Assembly: GCA_023333565.1 (NCBI GenBank)
Contig: JAJKFH010000787.1
Span: 55,570-119,569, forward strand
DNA from: Puffinus mauretanicus
Lineage: Eukaryota > Chordata > Aves > Procellariiformes > Procellariidae
Direction of reading: 5' to 3'
DNA length: 64,000 nt
The notes below the pieces were generated by a model. It saw only the letters and a program-made list of their open reading frames with translations. It made no database searches and was not told the DNA's origin. Shown here piece by piece: positions 42,909 to 55,240 of this stretch. The stretch's first letter is position 1; each line of letters opens with the position of its first letter. A program made the position numbers and the translations under genes.

Positions 42909-45900
42909 GTGAGCAGAGGGCCGAGGCCACTTACGTCCACCCTCAGACAGCGATGGCTGCCTGGTGAGAGCAGGTTCCACTGTGGGCTGCCTTCTCCCAG
43001 CGCTTGCTGGGCGGTGGAGGGTGAGAAACGCAGCTGGTTCACTGCCGGAGAAGGCGGTGGAGGAGTGAGAAGGCGGTGGAGGAGTGAGAAGGCGGTGGAG
43101 GAGTTTGGTGCAGCCAGGGCTTGGGCATCCGCAAGGAGGAGCAAAACCGTGCGAGGGCTGTGGTGGGAGTGGGGTTAGCACAGAGGATGAGGCTGGTTAC
43201 TGGGGTGCAGTGGGAGGACTGGGCTCCAGTGGTGGAGAAGAGCCAGCACCTCTTCTCCTGAGCCCTCCCCTGCGTGCTCATTCACAGCTGTGTCTGCCCA
43301 GCAGGAGCCCAGCTCCAATTCCCTGACTGCTGATAACTTGGAGAAGTTTGGGAAGCTGAACCACTCCCCGGGGGTCCCCGAGGACGGGGCCCTGCTCTCG
43401 GAGGCCAAGCTCCAAAGCATCATCAGTTTCCTGGATGAGATGGAGAAGTCGGAACAGGAGAGGCCCAGGTCGGCCGCCTCGGCCACGCAGCGGGAGGTGA
43501 GTGCTGAAGCGAGAGCCCATCTGTATTGGAGAGGTGGTGCGAGACCCTGGTGGGAAGGGTCTCCCGTCTCCTTGTCCTGGTTCCAGGACCTTTTAATGGT
43601 TTTTTTTCCTGTGGCAGGGTCTCCTCTCGGAAGAGGAGCTGGCTCACTTGGAGCAGGCGTCGGCTGTTGCCACGGAGGTCACGAGCTCCATCATGAGGCT
43701 GAAGCTGGAAGTGGAGGAGAAGAAGCGAGCCATCAGCCTGCTGCAGACAGCCCTGGTGTGTGAGCCAGATGTGCTTGCCATGCTGGGGAATGAAGACCAA
43801 GAGCCCTCAGCAGATGTTTTTTGGAGCAGTGGCTTTCAAGCACAAGATCAGGGCTCTGCGAATAGAGTTTCCCATCTGTGTCCCCAGCAAAGTACTGCGG
43901 CGCTCTTGGAGCTAGTGCCGAGGAGCCGGAGGGCCAGAGGCTGCCGGGCATGCCGCAGTCCCAGTCGCTGTTAGTCTGGGAAAGACCTGCAAGGTCCTTC
44001 CCCGTCTGGTGTGGGCTTCGCTCACATTTCTTCTTGCTGCCCCCGATTTGAAAGGCATCCTCAAACTCCCCTCCCCTTGGTCAGGACCTGGCTGAACTCT
44101 CTTTTCCTCTGTCCCACGGGGGTTTGGGTGTTCTTGCTGACAGCGGGGCAGGAGGTGTGAGTACCAGGGACTTTGATTTAGCTCTGTTCTTCCTTGTTCT
44201 GGCCCGACAGTGCCTTCCAGGTTTGGTAGTTATCTCCTGTACGCATGCTGGGGCTGGTGTAACTTCTCTCTCTAATGTCTTGTGGCTATTTCTTCCCTAC
44301 ACCCAAAAGGCTCAGCAGAGGGAACTGACTGTCCGGCACGTCAAACAGACTGAGAAGGAGCTCGGCCACCAGCTCAGGCTGCAGAGGGAGCAGTATGAGG
44401 CAGCTATCGAGAGGCATCTGGCCTTCATCGACCAGGTAATCTCTCATCCCAACTCAGACTGATGCTTCTGAAGCCAGAAGCTGAGGTGGCCCTACCCTGC
44501 CTGGCTGCCTGATGCCTTTTCTTCACCCTGCCCAGCTCATTGATGATAAGAAGGTGCTGAGTGAGAAGTGTGAGGCTGTGGTAGCTGAGCTGAAACAAGT
44601 GGACCAGAAGTACGGCAAAAAAATCACCCAGATGCAGGAGCAGCACGAGCTGGTGAGGGGATAGGGAAGGCGGCGGGGCAGGGAGAGGAGACATGCCATG
44701 GCCGGAGTCGGTTGGTTCTGCTGGAATGGGGCCCCTGCCCAGAGCAGTACAGTCCCTCTCACCTCGGTGGGGCCCAGTCCTTCTGGGGAGCCGTTCTCTG
44801 TGCACAGAAGGTCTGTGTCACCCTGGGAGCTTTGCCCTGGCTCCCCACGAGGCTGCTGTCCTCCGCTGCCCAAAGCCAGGTTCATGGGGCAGACCAAGAG
44901 GCAGTGCTAGCTCCCGGGGGCCCTGCTCGGAAGGACCCTTCCACACGTCCTGCTGTGGGCAGCGCTCTCCCCTGGCTGGGGGGTGACCAGGGGATCTCGC
45001 TTCGGCAAAGGTGGAAGCAGGCGCTGGTACGAGCGCGATGCCACAGAGGAATTTGTACCTGTGGCCGTATCCTCCTGAGCTGGGTGACTTCCAGCCCCCT
45101 TTGCAGGAGCAGGGATGCTCTCAGAGCTAAATGGGGATAAGATTATAAAAGAACATGGGGCGTGTAAGGAATTGTAACGGACCTCTGTGGGTTTTGCTGG
45201 GCTGTTGCCCTGACCAGCACCCAAACACACAGAGGGCTGTTTCCCCGAGAGGACGTGCTGCCTGCTCGTGGGAGCTGGCTGGCAGCTCGCCCCGGCAGCG
45301 TGCAGAGAGCTCCCTCTCCCACAGATGGAGACAGCTCAGCTCGCCCTGTGCCGGGCCTGGCAGGGAGGCAGCACCGCTGGCTCGCAGCGCAGCCGCGGGG
45401 CTCGTCCTGGCTCTGCTGCCCCGTTCCTGCTCACCCTCGGCCTTGCAGCTGAGCTCATGCCCAGGGCTCTGGAGCGCGGCAGGCATTTGGACCAGTCTGA
45501 GCCTGTTCAGACAGAGATCGTCACGCAAACAAAGCGAAGGCTCACTTGGCTTTGCCTTACTGTTTAAGCCTGAGTTTTGAGCCCAGCTGAGAGGAAGAAG
45601 CCAGCGCAGTATTGCTGTGCTTGGTGCCTGGAGGGGCCCCTTCCCGTGGAGCTGGTTTTGCTGCTGCAGCCTGCACAGGGCAGAGGAGATGCCTCCGTTA
45701 CCTCTCGCTCCCTGCTCGCGGCAGGGCAGCAGCGGTGGGGAACAGCCCGGGAGCCCGTCTCTGCTCTCTGGCCACTTTGTCCCTGCTCCCGGTGAGCCGG
45801 GCTCCGACCACGTGGCCCGCTCCCGGCAGGGCTGGCTCTGCCCCCGTCCCGGAGCTGCAATCGCCGGCGGTGCTGCCGGGCCCTCGGCGCATCTGTGTAA

Positions 45901-48900
45901 CTGCGCGTTCGGCTGCGCCTCCCCTCGCTCCTGTGGGACCCCTGCCCCGCCATCCGCCCTGCCCGGTGCTCTCGCGTACACACGGCTGTTTGGTCTTGTC
46001 TCTCCCCCCTCCCGTCTCCCCTCTCCCCCGTGACTCTGCGATTCCCCTTCTCTCTCCATCCCCTCCTTTCTTTCTCCCCAGGTCTGGCGCACTTTGGGCC
46101 CCTTTTGCGAGGTAAATGTGGTCTTTGCTTTTTTTTGTGCCTTGCCCTTCTGCTCTCTCGCCCTGACCTGCTCCGGCTCCGCAGGCACCTGCAGGCAGCA
46201 GGGCTGGGGTGGGAACTCCCCGCTCAGCAGCAGGGTCAGCCCCGTGAAGGAGCCCCTTCGCCCCGTCTCCCCAGGCCGCGTGCTCAGCTGCTGCCTTCAG
46301 GCTGTCCCTGTCTTCCCGTGCCGATTTTCCTGCCCTTTTTTCCCTGTGTGGGTGGCCCCCTGCTATTCCCTGCTCCTCTCCGCACAGCGGCCATCGGGTG
46401 TCCTGCCGCACGCTTGTCCTCCGGAGCTGTGACATGTCCCACGTCCTGCACCCAGTCTTCATCTGCCCCTGCTGAAACGGAGACCGTTCTGGCTGGGCTG
46501 GACTTTCCGTTGGCCGGTGCCTTCTCACCAGAAACCCCAGCACAGAAGTACGTGGTCGAGTGCTTCGACCGGCTTTTGCTGACGGGAGTCTGGGGCAGAG
46601 CTCCCTGGGCAGCAGGGCCTGGGTGTTTCTCCAGCCTTTTTGCTGGAGCGGAGGGCCGAGGAGGTAAACGCAAGCAGAGGAAGCGAGAGCAGCGGCTGTG
46701 CCTGGGCTTTGCAGCCTTCGAGTCTTTGAAGAGTTTTGGGGTGCTGCAGGAGCTTGGTCTGCGGTGGTACCGCGGTGTTGGGAGGTGTGCCTGCCTGTCT
46801 GTCTGTCTGTCCTCCTGCCGAGGGTCTTCCATGCCAGGGAGAGGGAAGGCTGGAGAAAGAACATTTTCACACGTGACCCTGCGTCTGCTGACAGACCGGC
46901 TGCCCCGCAGCAGCCCCGCTTCCCCTCTCCCCTCCATGGGTGCTCTCGTGTCTCAGCCAGCGAGTGCTTTCCCAAGGGTTTTGCTCTTCTCCCCCGTGCT
47001 CAAGGTCTGCGGGGAGCAGCAGCCCCGTCCCATGAGAGAGAGAAGGCACTGGGAGAGCGTACGGCTGCTTCTCTGGACTGGGAGAACTTGTGTAGCCGGG
47101 GCTGTGCGAGTCGTCTGTGCGCAGCTCAGGCCGTCTGCTCTCGCCTGCAACTTCCTTCTCAACAGCCGGGCTCCCAGGCTAACGGGGGTTCTCTCCCCTA
47201 ACTTGTCTCTGAAGCTTTCCCGTTTGCTTCCGAACAGGAGATTAAGAAACTGAAGGAACTGATGAGCGCAACTGAGAAAATCAGGCGGGAGAAGTGGATT
47301 GATGAGAAAACCAAAAAGATCAAAGAAATCACTGTGAAAGGTACGGGCACGTTCCCTCGGCGGAGGCTGGAGTCGGGCTGGTACAGGGGCCACGTCCGTG
47401 CTGGTCCCGGAGAGGGGCTGTGTCTGCAGAAGCTGCTGGCAGCTCGGGGAAGAGCTGCCCAGCGTGGGCAGTCTCTGCTTCCCTGTATTTGGTAGAGGCA
47501 GCTGCTAGAGGGCAAGAAAGCCCGTGCACGCTCGCCCCCCCCTTTCTTACCGGCCCCTCTTTGCTAGTTGATATGTTCGCAGCCTCCTCGCCAAGGGCAC
47601 CAGGCTTGGGGTCCGGACAGCCCCGAGGCGGAGCGGTAACTGTCCTTCCCGCTGCCCCAGGGCTGGAGCCGGAGATCCAGAAGCTCATCGCCAAGCACAG
47701 GCAGGACATCAAGAAGCTGAAGATGCTGCACGAGGCCGAGCTGCTGCAGTCGGACGAGCGGGCTGCCCAGCGCTACGGCCGGCAGGCTGAGGAGCTGCGG
47801 GGCCTGCTGGAGCGGGAGAAGGAGGAGCAGAGCCAGCGGGAGAGGGAGCTGGCCCGGCAGCGGTACGACGTCATGGGGGGAGGCTTGAGGGCGGTTTGGG
47901 GCTCACAGCATGGGGGTGGTGTCCAGCACCCATGTGCCACTGGGTTCCCGATAAGAAGGGATGGGATGGGGCAGGGTGAAGAGGCGGACGAACGCCCGAA
48001 GCCAGGCGCGTCCCTGAGGCTGCTCTGCCCCGCAGGTGTGAGCAGCAGCTGGAGCAGGAGGAGCAGGCGCTGCAGCAGCAGCGGCGCCGGCTCTATGCGG
48101 AGGTGGCCGAGGAGAAGGAGCGGCTCAGCCAGCAAGCGGCCAGGTGAGAGGGCTGGCAGCAGGGCCCCTGCGGCGGCCGAGGGCTGGAGGCAGCCCCGAG
48201 CTCAGGAGCGGTGGGGCTGGTTTCCCCAGGCCAGGCTCCGGTGGGAAGAGGGCTGGTGCTCGCGGAGGGCCAAGGGGGAACATCCTGAGGAGGGGGTGGC
48301 GAGGCTGGGCCGGTGCGGACGTTGGGAGCTGCGGTCTGTGTGCGAGCAGGCAGAGAGCGGAGGCGGAGGAGCTGCGGCGGCAGCTGGAGGCAAGCAGCTC
48401 GGCCGTCACCAGGGCGCTGAAGGAGGAGTACGCGAAGGAGAAGGAGGAGCAGGAGAGGCGGCATCAGGTCTGCTCGCCTCTGGGCCCTGGATTGCTGTTC
48501 TCGGGTGCGAGCAGCCCGGTCCCCAGCGCCGGGGGCTGCTCCCAGCCGGCGTGGGGTGCTGCGGCTGCCGGAGCTGAGCGGTTGTCGTCTTGTCTCTCCG
48601 CAGGCAGAAGTGAAGGTGCTGAAGGACCGTCTGGAGATCGAGAAGCAGGCCTGGGAGGCAAACTACATGAAGAAGGAGGTAACAGCAAGGGCTGCCCTTC
48701 TCCAAAGGTGCCACCTTCGGGCTCTGAGAGGGATCAAGGCAACATTTGCCATCTCTGTCTCCAGGAAGCCTGGCTGCTCTCCCGGGAGCGGGAGCTGCGG
48801 GAGGAGATGAGGAAGGAGAGAGACAAAGAGATCGAGTTGGTGATCCAGCGCCTGGAGGCCGACATGTCCTCGGCCAAGGAGGAGTGCGAGAGGGCAGCAG

Positions 48901-51355
48901 AGAACAGGTAGGGGGGAGAGGGAGGAGGGAGATGCGAGTCCCAGCTCCTCACGGGCTGGTCCCCTTCCCCTGAGCCCTGCGCATCTCTCCAGCGAGCTCT
49001 GGACACTGTAGCTTGCGGGTGTGAGCAGCGTTAGTGCAGGAAGGAGAGGCTCACAGGGGCAAAGTTTACCTCTCACTTGAGGAAACAGCCCTGGATCTCC
49101 GGTGGGGCAGATCTCCCGCTTGCTGCTGTGTCGTGGTCCCTCCTGCAGCACGAAGGTGGCTGGGGATGGTCCCTGCAAGCGCCGGGCTGAGCCAGGCTGC
49201 CTGTCCTTTCTTCCCGTTAGGATTAAGAGGATCCGAGACAAGTACGAGGTAGAGCTCCAGGAGCTGGAGAGGTCTGAGCGGAAGCTGCAGGAGCGCTGCA
49301 ACGAGCTGAAGGGGCGGCTGGCGGAGCTGGAAGGGGAGAGCATTCGTCTGCAGGGCCTGCTGAAGCACAGGGAGCAGGAGGTGGAGGAGATCCGGAAGGT
49401 GGGTGAGGAGCAGAGCCTGGGGCTCTGGCTCCTCTCCTTGCTCCATGCCCTGTCTGGCTCTGTCCCCCTGCATTGCCCTGTGCCTGTCAGCATCTTGATG
49501 TCACCTCTCTGCCCTGCTGCAGGTGAGGGACCAGCTGGCCCAGGAGCGGAGCAGCCTGGCAGAAGTGATCCGGCAGGAGTTTGTTGACAGGCTGGTGGGG
49601 ACAGAGGAGGAGAACAAGCGGCTAAAGGCAGAGATGGCGGAGATGAGAGCCCGGCAGTGCCTGGAGCTGGACAGGGTAGTGTGGGAGAAGGACAAAGAGC
49701 TGGAGGAGGTTCACAGGAGGTGAGGCTGCCTGGACTTCACTGCCCTGGGCTGGGCTCGTAGCTGGGGCTGTGGGTGCAGAGCTGGCCCGGGCTGCGTGGC
49801 AGGAGTGTGTCCGCAGTGCTGCGTCCTCAGGCATGGCTTCCAGTCCCGTCAAGGCAAAATGGGCAGCGGAGTCACCGGAGCTGGCTGCCTGCGCAGCCAC
49901 CGTGAATCCTCCTAGCCTGCTCTGTGTAATCCTGTCCCCAGGGCTGCTCCCTCGCATGCCTGGAGGACGCGAGTGTCAGGAGCAGTGTGAGGGCTCCTGC
50001 CAGGAGAGGCCAGTGTGCGCAGCTCTGTCTGCGGTTCCTCCCTGGCCGGAGCGCTGCGAGCCGGCCGGGCTCACGGCGGGCTCCTGGAGGGCTCCGCCGT
50101 GGGTAGTGCATGATACGTGTGATTGCAGCCACGGCATCTCGCTCTGCAGATTTGCGGCTCCAGAGGGGCAACCGATTTCCCCCCACCCCGAGCATACGGG
50201 AGGGAGCAGCCTGCTGCTGGGTCAGGGCTGCTGCACAGCCGCGGGGGTGGAGGGCAGCTGTGACATCCCCAAAACGTGCCGGGGCCCCAGGCTGTGGGCT
50301 GCACAGCACCCCAAGGACCCGCTTTGCAGGGAGCAGGGCTCCGGCACTGCGGGGCTGTGCCGTGGGGCTCGGCTCTGTCCCGCGCTCGGTGGGGAGGCGG
50401 TGCTGGGAGCCGGGCTCAGCCTCAGGCAGCGACGCTATTCCCTTGAGTCTGCCTGCGGGGGAGGGATTTTGTAAGTGAAAGGAGAATCGGAAGGGGAAGC
50501 ACATCGTCTCCTGCGGGAGCTCTTCTGCGTGGGGCAGAGCGCTGCGCTAACGGCTCCAGCGTGGTGCAGAGCCATCCCTGCGGTCGGTGTCTGTACAGAG
50601 CAACTGTAACGAGAGGCTGTTGTGTGAGCACACGGAGCTCGCTGGCTTTCCAGGATCCTGCCGAGTGATTCCCCCTCACTCTGAGAGCCAGGGTCATACC
50701 TTGACTGTGAGATTTCCCCTTCCATCCCTTACAGCCTGGCAAAGGTTGAAACGCAGAAAGTCTGGTGCTCTGAGAGCCGTGGGGAAGAGTCCAGCCATGA
50801 GGCAGCAATCGTGGGCTTGAGAAATGGGAAGAAATTTAAAATCCCCTCCCTGTGGTCCTGTTAATTAACTAAGTCTTGTGAAGCTAATGTGCCCTTCTTC
50901 CTATAGATGATCCAAACTACATAACGCTCACCAAGGGAATAAAGGCACTTCTAGCGTGTAACGGCACCCCGAGCCCGGAGCTGCTGCTCTTTGGCTTGCT
51001 GCAGCGTGCCGGGCGGGGGGAGAGGGGCTGTGCCTCCCCCGGTGCTGAAATCGCCCTCCTGGGGCGCGGGGCCAGCCCGGTGTTCGGGGATGGGGTCCTC
51101 AGCCTCCCTGTGTCCGTCTGCTCAGGGTGAAGACAGCGGTCGTGAGGAAGGAGGAGAGCGTGAGCAGCCTTCGGAAGCAGTACGAAGTGAGTGAGGGGGG
51201 CAGCCGGCCCCCCCTGCCCCTCGGGCTGCGGCTCTGCCCCGAGGCGCAGCCAGCTCCCCCTCTCCTGTGCTCTGTTGCAGGCGGCGGTGCAGAGGGCCGA
51301 CCGCCTGGAAGCCCTCCTGGAGCAACAGCGAAAGCAGCTGCTGGCCGCCAAATGA
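36129..51355 (+). CDS. CEP131: CEP131 (AZI1), centriolar satellite and ciliogenesis protein
   Basis: Twenty-five coding exons sum to about 3.26 kb, giving 1,084-1,086 residues depending on two NAGNAG acceptors (human 1,083). The start ATG at 36129 is in an exon beginning at 36107; the stop TGA is 51353-51355. Recognised by GGVDLSLTGLPAPVSRRPSS, NNLRRSNSTTQV, GNCVTTMVHN, LPRRKEVTEEEAERF, SSNSLTADNLEKFGKL, RHLAFIDQLIDDKKVLSEKC and RDKEIELVIQRLEADM. The layout is a disordered N-terminal half with one IQ motif, then a C-terminal half that is almost wholly coiled coil. Family knowledge: CEP131 binds PCM1 and other satellite proteins, acts in ciliogenesis, BBSome traffic and genome stability, and its loss impairs sperm flagella. 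It lies 3' of TEPSIN and 5' of AATK in the same orientation, as in human. Confidence 0.96.
40274..41053 (+). other. CEP131 intron with an AT-rich stretch
   Basis: Most of this intron is mixed, but 40725-40880 is AT-rich (TTTAATTATTTATCCCAATA and ACTAATAATTACATTTAG). It may be an old repeat or a non-coding element. No exon is seen. Confidence 0.5.
43048..43104. repeat. 19-bp minisatellite in a CEP131 intron
   Basis: Three perfect tandem copies of GAGAAGGCGGTGGAGGAGT at 43048-43066, 43067-43085 and 43086-43104, in the intron between exons ending 42908 and starting 43302. Confidence 0.95.
43302..51355 (+). CDS. CEP131: CEP131 C-terminal coiled-coil exons
   Basis: Exons: 43302 (or 43305)-43496, 43618-43755, 44310-44435, 44536-44652, 47238-47340, 47661-47862, 48036-48143, 48350-48467, 48604-48678, 48765-48907, 49221-49398, 49523-49719, 51126-51186 and 51281-51355. 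From about residue 560 to the end the sequence is Glu/Lys/Arg/Gln/Leu-rich with heptad spacing. The best-kept stretch is RDKEIELVIQRLEADM in exon 48765. The protein ends LLEQQRKQLLAAK. Several exons are phase 0 on both sides and divisible by three. Confidence 0.92.
44653..47237 (+). other. CEP131 intron, 2.6 kb, largest of the coiled-coil half
   Basis: No exon is recognised. The flanking exons join in frame in the orthologue (QAQHELEIKKLKELM type junction; here QEQHELEIKKLKELM). It is GC-rich with a short TGTC tetranucleotide run near 46794-46810. Long open frames on both strands arise from composition. Confidence 0.7.
49720..51125 (+). other. CEP131 intron, 1.4 kb
   Basis: Lies between exons ending 49719 and starting 51126. 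Unremarkable GC-rich sequence with no splice-compatible coding exon seen. Confidence 0.7.
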
Positions 51356-51563
51356 CCGCCCTGCCGTGCAGGGCTGGGGTGCTCCGGGGCGCCCGCTGGC
51401 CCCACGCTCGGGGCGAGCGGTCACCCACGTGCGCGGAGCTGGGGTCGGGCTCTCTCTTCCCTCCCCTCCGTCCTCGTTTTTCACAGCCTGGTCCCGGTGC
51501 CGCGGCCGTGAGCTCTGCCGGGGCGCTCGGCAGCCTTCGGGTGTTCGGTGGTTGTGTTTTAAC

Positions 51564-51569
51564 AATAAA
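51564..51569 (+). terminator. CEP131: Polyadenylation signal of CEP131
   Basis: AATAAA in TTTTAACAATAAATCTGC, 209 nt past the stop, followed by the T/G-rich GCGCTGGTTTCTACAG. The 3' UTR is about 0.23 kb. Confidence 0.88.
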
Positions 51570-51599
51570 TCTGCGCTGGTTTCTACAGCCCTTTCCGTT

Positions 51600-54500
51600 C
51601 GATCGGTGTCCCCTGGGGGAAGGGGGGTCCTCTGCCCCACTGCCATCCACGACTTCTTTTTCTTTGCTGGTGCATTTGTCCCTCCCTGTGCCTATCGGTG
51701 CCAGGGCACGAGCTGCTCTTGCTCGCGGTGCAAGCGGGCGGCAGACCCTCCCTGCCCCCTGTTCCTGCCTCCCGAGGCCTTTCCCGTGGCGGGATGCATG
51801 GGAGCTGCAGGTCAGGGCTGAGGTGGGGGACAGAGCCCCCTCTGGAGGCTGGGAGCCCCCTCGGGACCAGCTGGAGATGTTGAGGTCAGGGGGCCGGGCT
51901 GAGCCCCCCCATTCCCGCCGGCCGGTGAGGGATGGGTGGAGGTGGGAGCTGTCGCCCAGCAGCCCGAGCCTGCGGGTGCTGGCTCTGACGGTGCCCAGCT
52001 CCCGGCTCTGCGCCTCGCTTCCCTCCTAAAGCGAAATATCCGGGATGATGCGGGGAGGCGCGGCCGGAGCAGGATGTGGTCCCGCAGCCTCTGCTACCTG
52101 CAAATCTCTCAGCACCCCGTGACAGCGACGGGAAGTGCCTGGGCCGGGCCGGCGGCATCTGTTTCCTCTCGGCAGGGAGCGTGCGACCGCTCCTCTACAG
52201 CCTCTTCCCTCCAGGGAGGCCGGGGCTCGGTGCGGGGGGCGAGCAGATGTTTGCTCGTCGGGGTCCCAGGGTGTTTCCCACCCCTCCTGCCGGCCCGTGC
52301 ACTCAGCTGGGCAGCGCGGGGTGGGAGGTGGGCCTCCCTCCGCCCCACGGCAGCGCTGCCAGAGCCCCCTTCCTCCCGGGGAGACCCCGCTGCGATGTGG
52401 AGCTGCAGGGGGAGGCTCGAGGGACCCTTCGTCACCCCAGGAAGCTGCGGAGGAGCTCGGCTGCTTCCCAGTGCTGGCGTTTGTCCTGGCGTGGGCTCTC
52501 GGCTGCAGCTTCCTGGGGGCACGTGGTCCCAAGGCACCCGTGGATGCCATCGGCCCACCACTGCCCCTTACCCCTGCCCGTGCTTTGGCACTTGGCATGG
52601 GTGTCCTGGGGCACGAGCAGCTCCCGGGCTGGGCTGGCTGAGCTGCCGGCCGTGCCCGTCTCCGCTCCCCCCTCGCTGAGCTGCCCTTCTCGGCCGTCCC
52701 AAGAAGGAGCAAGGACGGGGAGGAGCACGCAGCCCCGTTTTGCCGGGAAAGGCTGGGCACGGTGCTTGTTTTCACTGTCGTTGCTTTTCTAACGACCGTT
52801 TCCTGAGCGCCGCTTCCGTCTTCCACCCCTCCGCAGCCTCCGCTTGGGCCACCCAGAGCCTTTTGTCAGCGTCTCCGGCCCCGGCGGGGCACTGGACGCT
52901 GCTGTGGTTAAATTGATTAATCATGGGAAATCTGGGGCGGGAGGAGGAGAGGGGACCGGCCCCCTCCCTGCCCGTCCCGGGGGGGCTTGTGCCTGTGCGC
53001 AGCCCTGTAGGATGGCAGCGTCCTGTACCCGTCCGGCATCACCGGCTGTGAGGTGAGCACCCATGCACGGTCCCCTGGGTGCCCCATGCGCCCGGCCCTG
53101 CTCCCGCAGCCTCCCCTGGGGCTCAGCCCTCCCCTGGGGCTCGGTCCTCCAGCACCTTCCCAGCCCTGCCCCTCCCCAGCATTATTTCTAATTTCTAGGC
53201 CAGTGCCCGGTTCAGGCATGAATAAATCAGCGGCGTTGCATAACCGGGGATGCAGATTTTTGCCGGATGGCTGCCTGCGCCCTGCTGCTGCGCCAGCGCT
53301 GGACGCCCACCTCCCCGCACCCCGGGGGTCCCCTGGGACCGGGGCTATCGGCCACATGGCACAAGCCCTGTCCCTGTCCTTGCCGGCCAGCAGCACGGCG
53401 GGTGGATAGCAAGGCTGTCGGTGGCGGTGCAGCCGTTGCAGGCTCTGCCAAAGATCCCCAATTAAGGAGCCCCTCTCCCTGCTCTGGGATTAGGAGGGAT
53501 GAGCGGAGCCCGTTGGCTGCTGGTGAGCCCGACCGCTGTGCCAGGAAGGAGGTCAGGAGCACAGGGCGCTTTTGGCAGCCACCGCACAGAGATCGTGGCT
53601 CAATCTGGTGTCTGCCCCGGAGGGGATTAGCCGCGGCCCCAGACAAATCAGCCAGGTAGCCGGAGCAAATTGGCAGGATCCATGCAGGGTAATCTCCCCT
53701 GCTAATTAGGGCGAGCGTGCTGCTCGCCCGTCTGAGATGCGGCAGCAGTACTGCCCGGCCGAGGAGGGGACGCTGGGTGGGCCGGTGCCATGTTGTGCCT
53801 CTTGCTGGGATGGGTGGGTGCCCAGCGCGGGCTGCAGGACGGGCTGGTGGGTGCCGGCGAGGGCTCTGTGCAGCCGCCCGCCCCCAGCTGCATCCAGGCT
53901 CGCCGTGACTCAGCCGGCGCCAGCTCAGCCGCACGAGGAGCGGGGCTGGCCGTGCGAACCGCCCCGGTGGCGCATGGCCACCCGCTCCCCGCGGGACTGC
54001 GGCTGCTCCGGATGGTGCGGATGCCACCGCAGCTCCGAGGGAGCTCGAATCCCCCCCCAGGGTGCCAGGCGCCGTGCCAGGGCAGTGCCGGGTTTGCTCG
54101 GCTGCTTCGAGGCCTGGGAAGGCGTATGGGGGAGCTCGGGGGGGCTCCCAGGCTGTGCTGAGCAGGCGTGCAGGGACGTGGCCCTTTGCACAGCCAGGAG
54201 GGACCGGGGACCTGGGGGGTGGCTGGCCAGGGCAGTGGGGGGCAGTGGGCTATGCCCCGGCTGGGGGGCACCAAGAGTGAAATGGGTGATGGAGGGGGTG
54301 AGCCATCCCCTGCTGCCCCTCGCAGAGGGACCTCGGGGCCGCGCAGGTCGGAGCTGCTCCGGAGCAGCGAAACGCAGAGGCTTGGGAGAAGCGAGCTGGC
54401 TGCGGCTGACGGGAGCGTGTTTATTCTCCCAGCAGTCTGTAATTTTTCCAGCCCTGTATCTATTTGTGGCGACGTGACATGTGCAGCGTGGTGTTCTTTG

Positions 54501-55240
54501 CAAGCTTGAAGTCTTGTAAAAAATTAATCGTGTACGTAAAATTTGGCTTTAAATATTAAAACCGACTGGGGGGAAGCGCAAGCACCCTGCTAAGAGCAGA
54601 GCCCTGCGCGGGGTGGGCCGATGTCCTGCAGTGGCGGCTCCCGGACAGGGGCTCACGGGGATGGAACTGTCCCACCATGACCCCGAAGGAAAGTCCCACC
54701 TGGGTCCCGGCTGCTCTCTGGAGCCGGGTGGGCTCGGTGGCTGGCTGCACCTGCAGCTTTGCTGGGGTGCTGGTTAGGAGCTGCCGTGGGCGAAGCCGCA
54801 GGCTGTTCCATGCCACAGGGTCAGGACCGTTCGGTTTTTAGAGGATCCCATGTTTGGAGGTCGCAGTCCCACGTGCCGGGACTGCGGCCTCAAGTGCACG
54901 AGGCCGAGCTGTGCAGCCCCGCAGTGGGGCAGGCCCCCAGCTCGACGGGGACCCCGTGCTGTGGGCTGGCCTGGCTGGCTTTGCGAGGTGCTGCCGGAGG
55001 GGCTCTGCTCCCTGTCCCGGGCTGGGTCTGGGGGCTGCGGGGCTGAGGCTGTGCCGGCACGCGGGGCTGCGGGTGCAGAGATTTGGGGTGCAGGGGGTGT
55101 CCCAGCCACGGTCCGAGGTCGGAGCATGGGGTGTGTGGGACTGCGCTGTGGGGTGCGTGTGTGGGGCTGGCTGGTGGGCGAGGGGCAGCTGGGGGGCAGA
55201 GCCACCCATCCTGTCCCTGGTCCCCATCCCCGGTCGTGGG
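51600..55240. other. Intergenic region between CEP131 and AATK
   Basis: No gene is recognised. The region is GC-rich, with AT-rich islands at about 52905-52930 (AAATTGATTAATCATGGG), 53180-53240 (ATTATTTCTAATTTC and GAATAAATC), 53685-53710 (CCTGCTAATTAGGG) and 54425-54570. Long open frames here have no family resemblance. Confidence 0.6.
54425..54570. promoter_or_regulatory. AT-rich island upstream of AATK (candidate regulatory element)
   Basis: In GC-rich surroundings, this block has GTGTTTATTCTCCC, TGTAATTTTTCC, CGACGTGACATG, AAAAATTAATCGTGTACGT and TTTAAATATTAAAACC. Its composition contrasts with its flanks and it is not a simple repeat. Regulatory function is an inference only. Confidence 0.35.

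Noticed and set aside
45127..47253. Several open frames over 350 codons on both strands
   Set aside because: They fill the 2.6-kb CEP131 intron. The flanking exons join in frame as in human, the frames overlap each other antisense, and they are Pro/Arg/Gly/Ser-rich with no domain.
51127..52029. 300-codon frame starting in the penultimate CEP131 exon region
   Set aside because: It passes through the splice donor at 51187, over the last exon in a wrong frame, and into the 3' flank. No family match.
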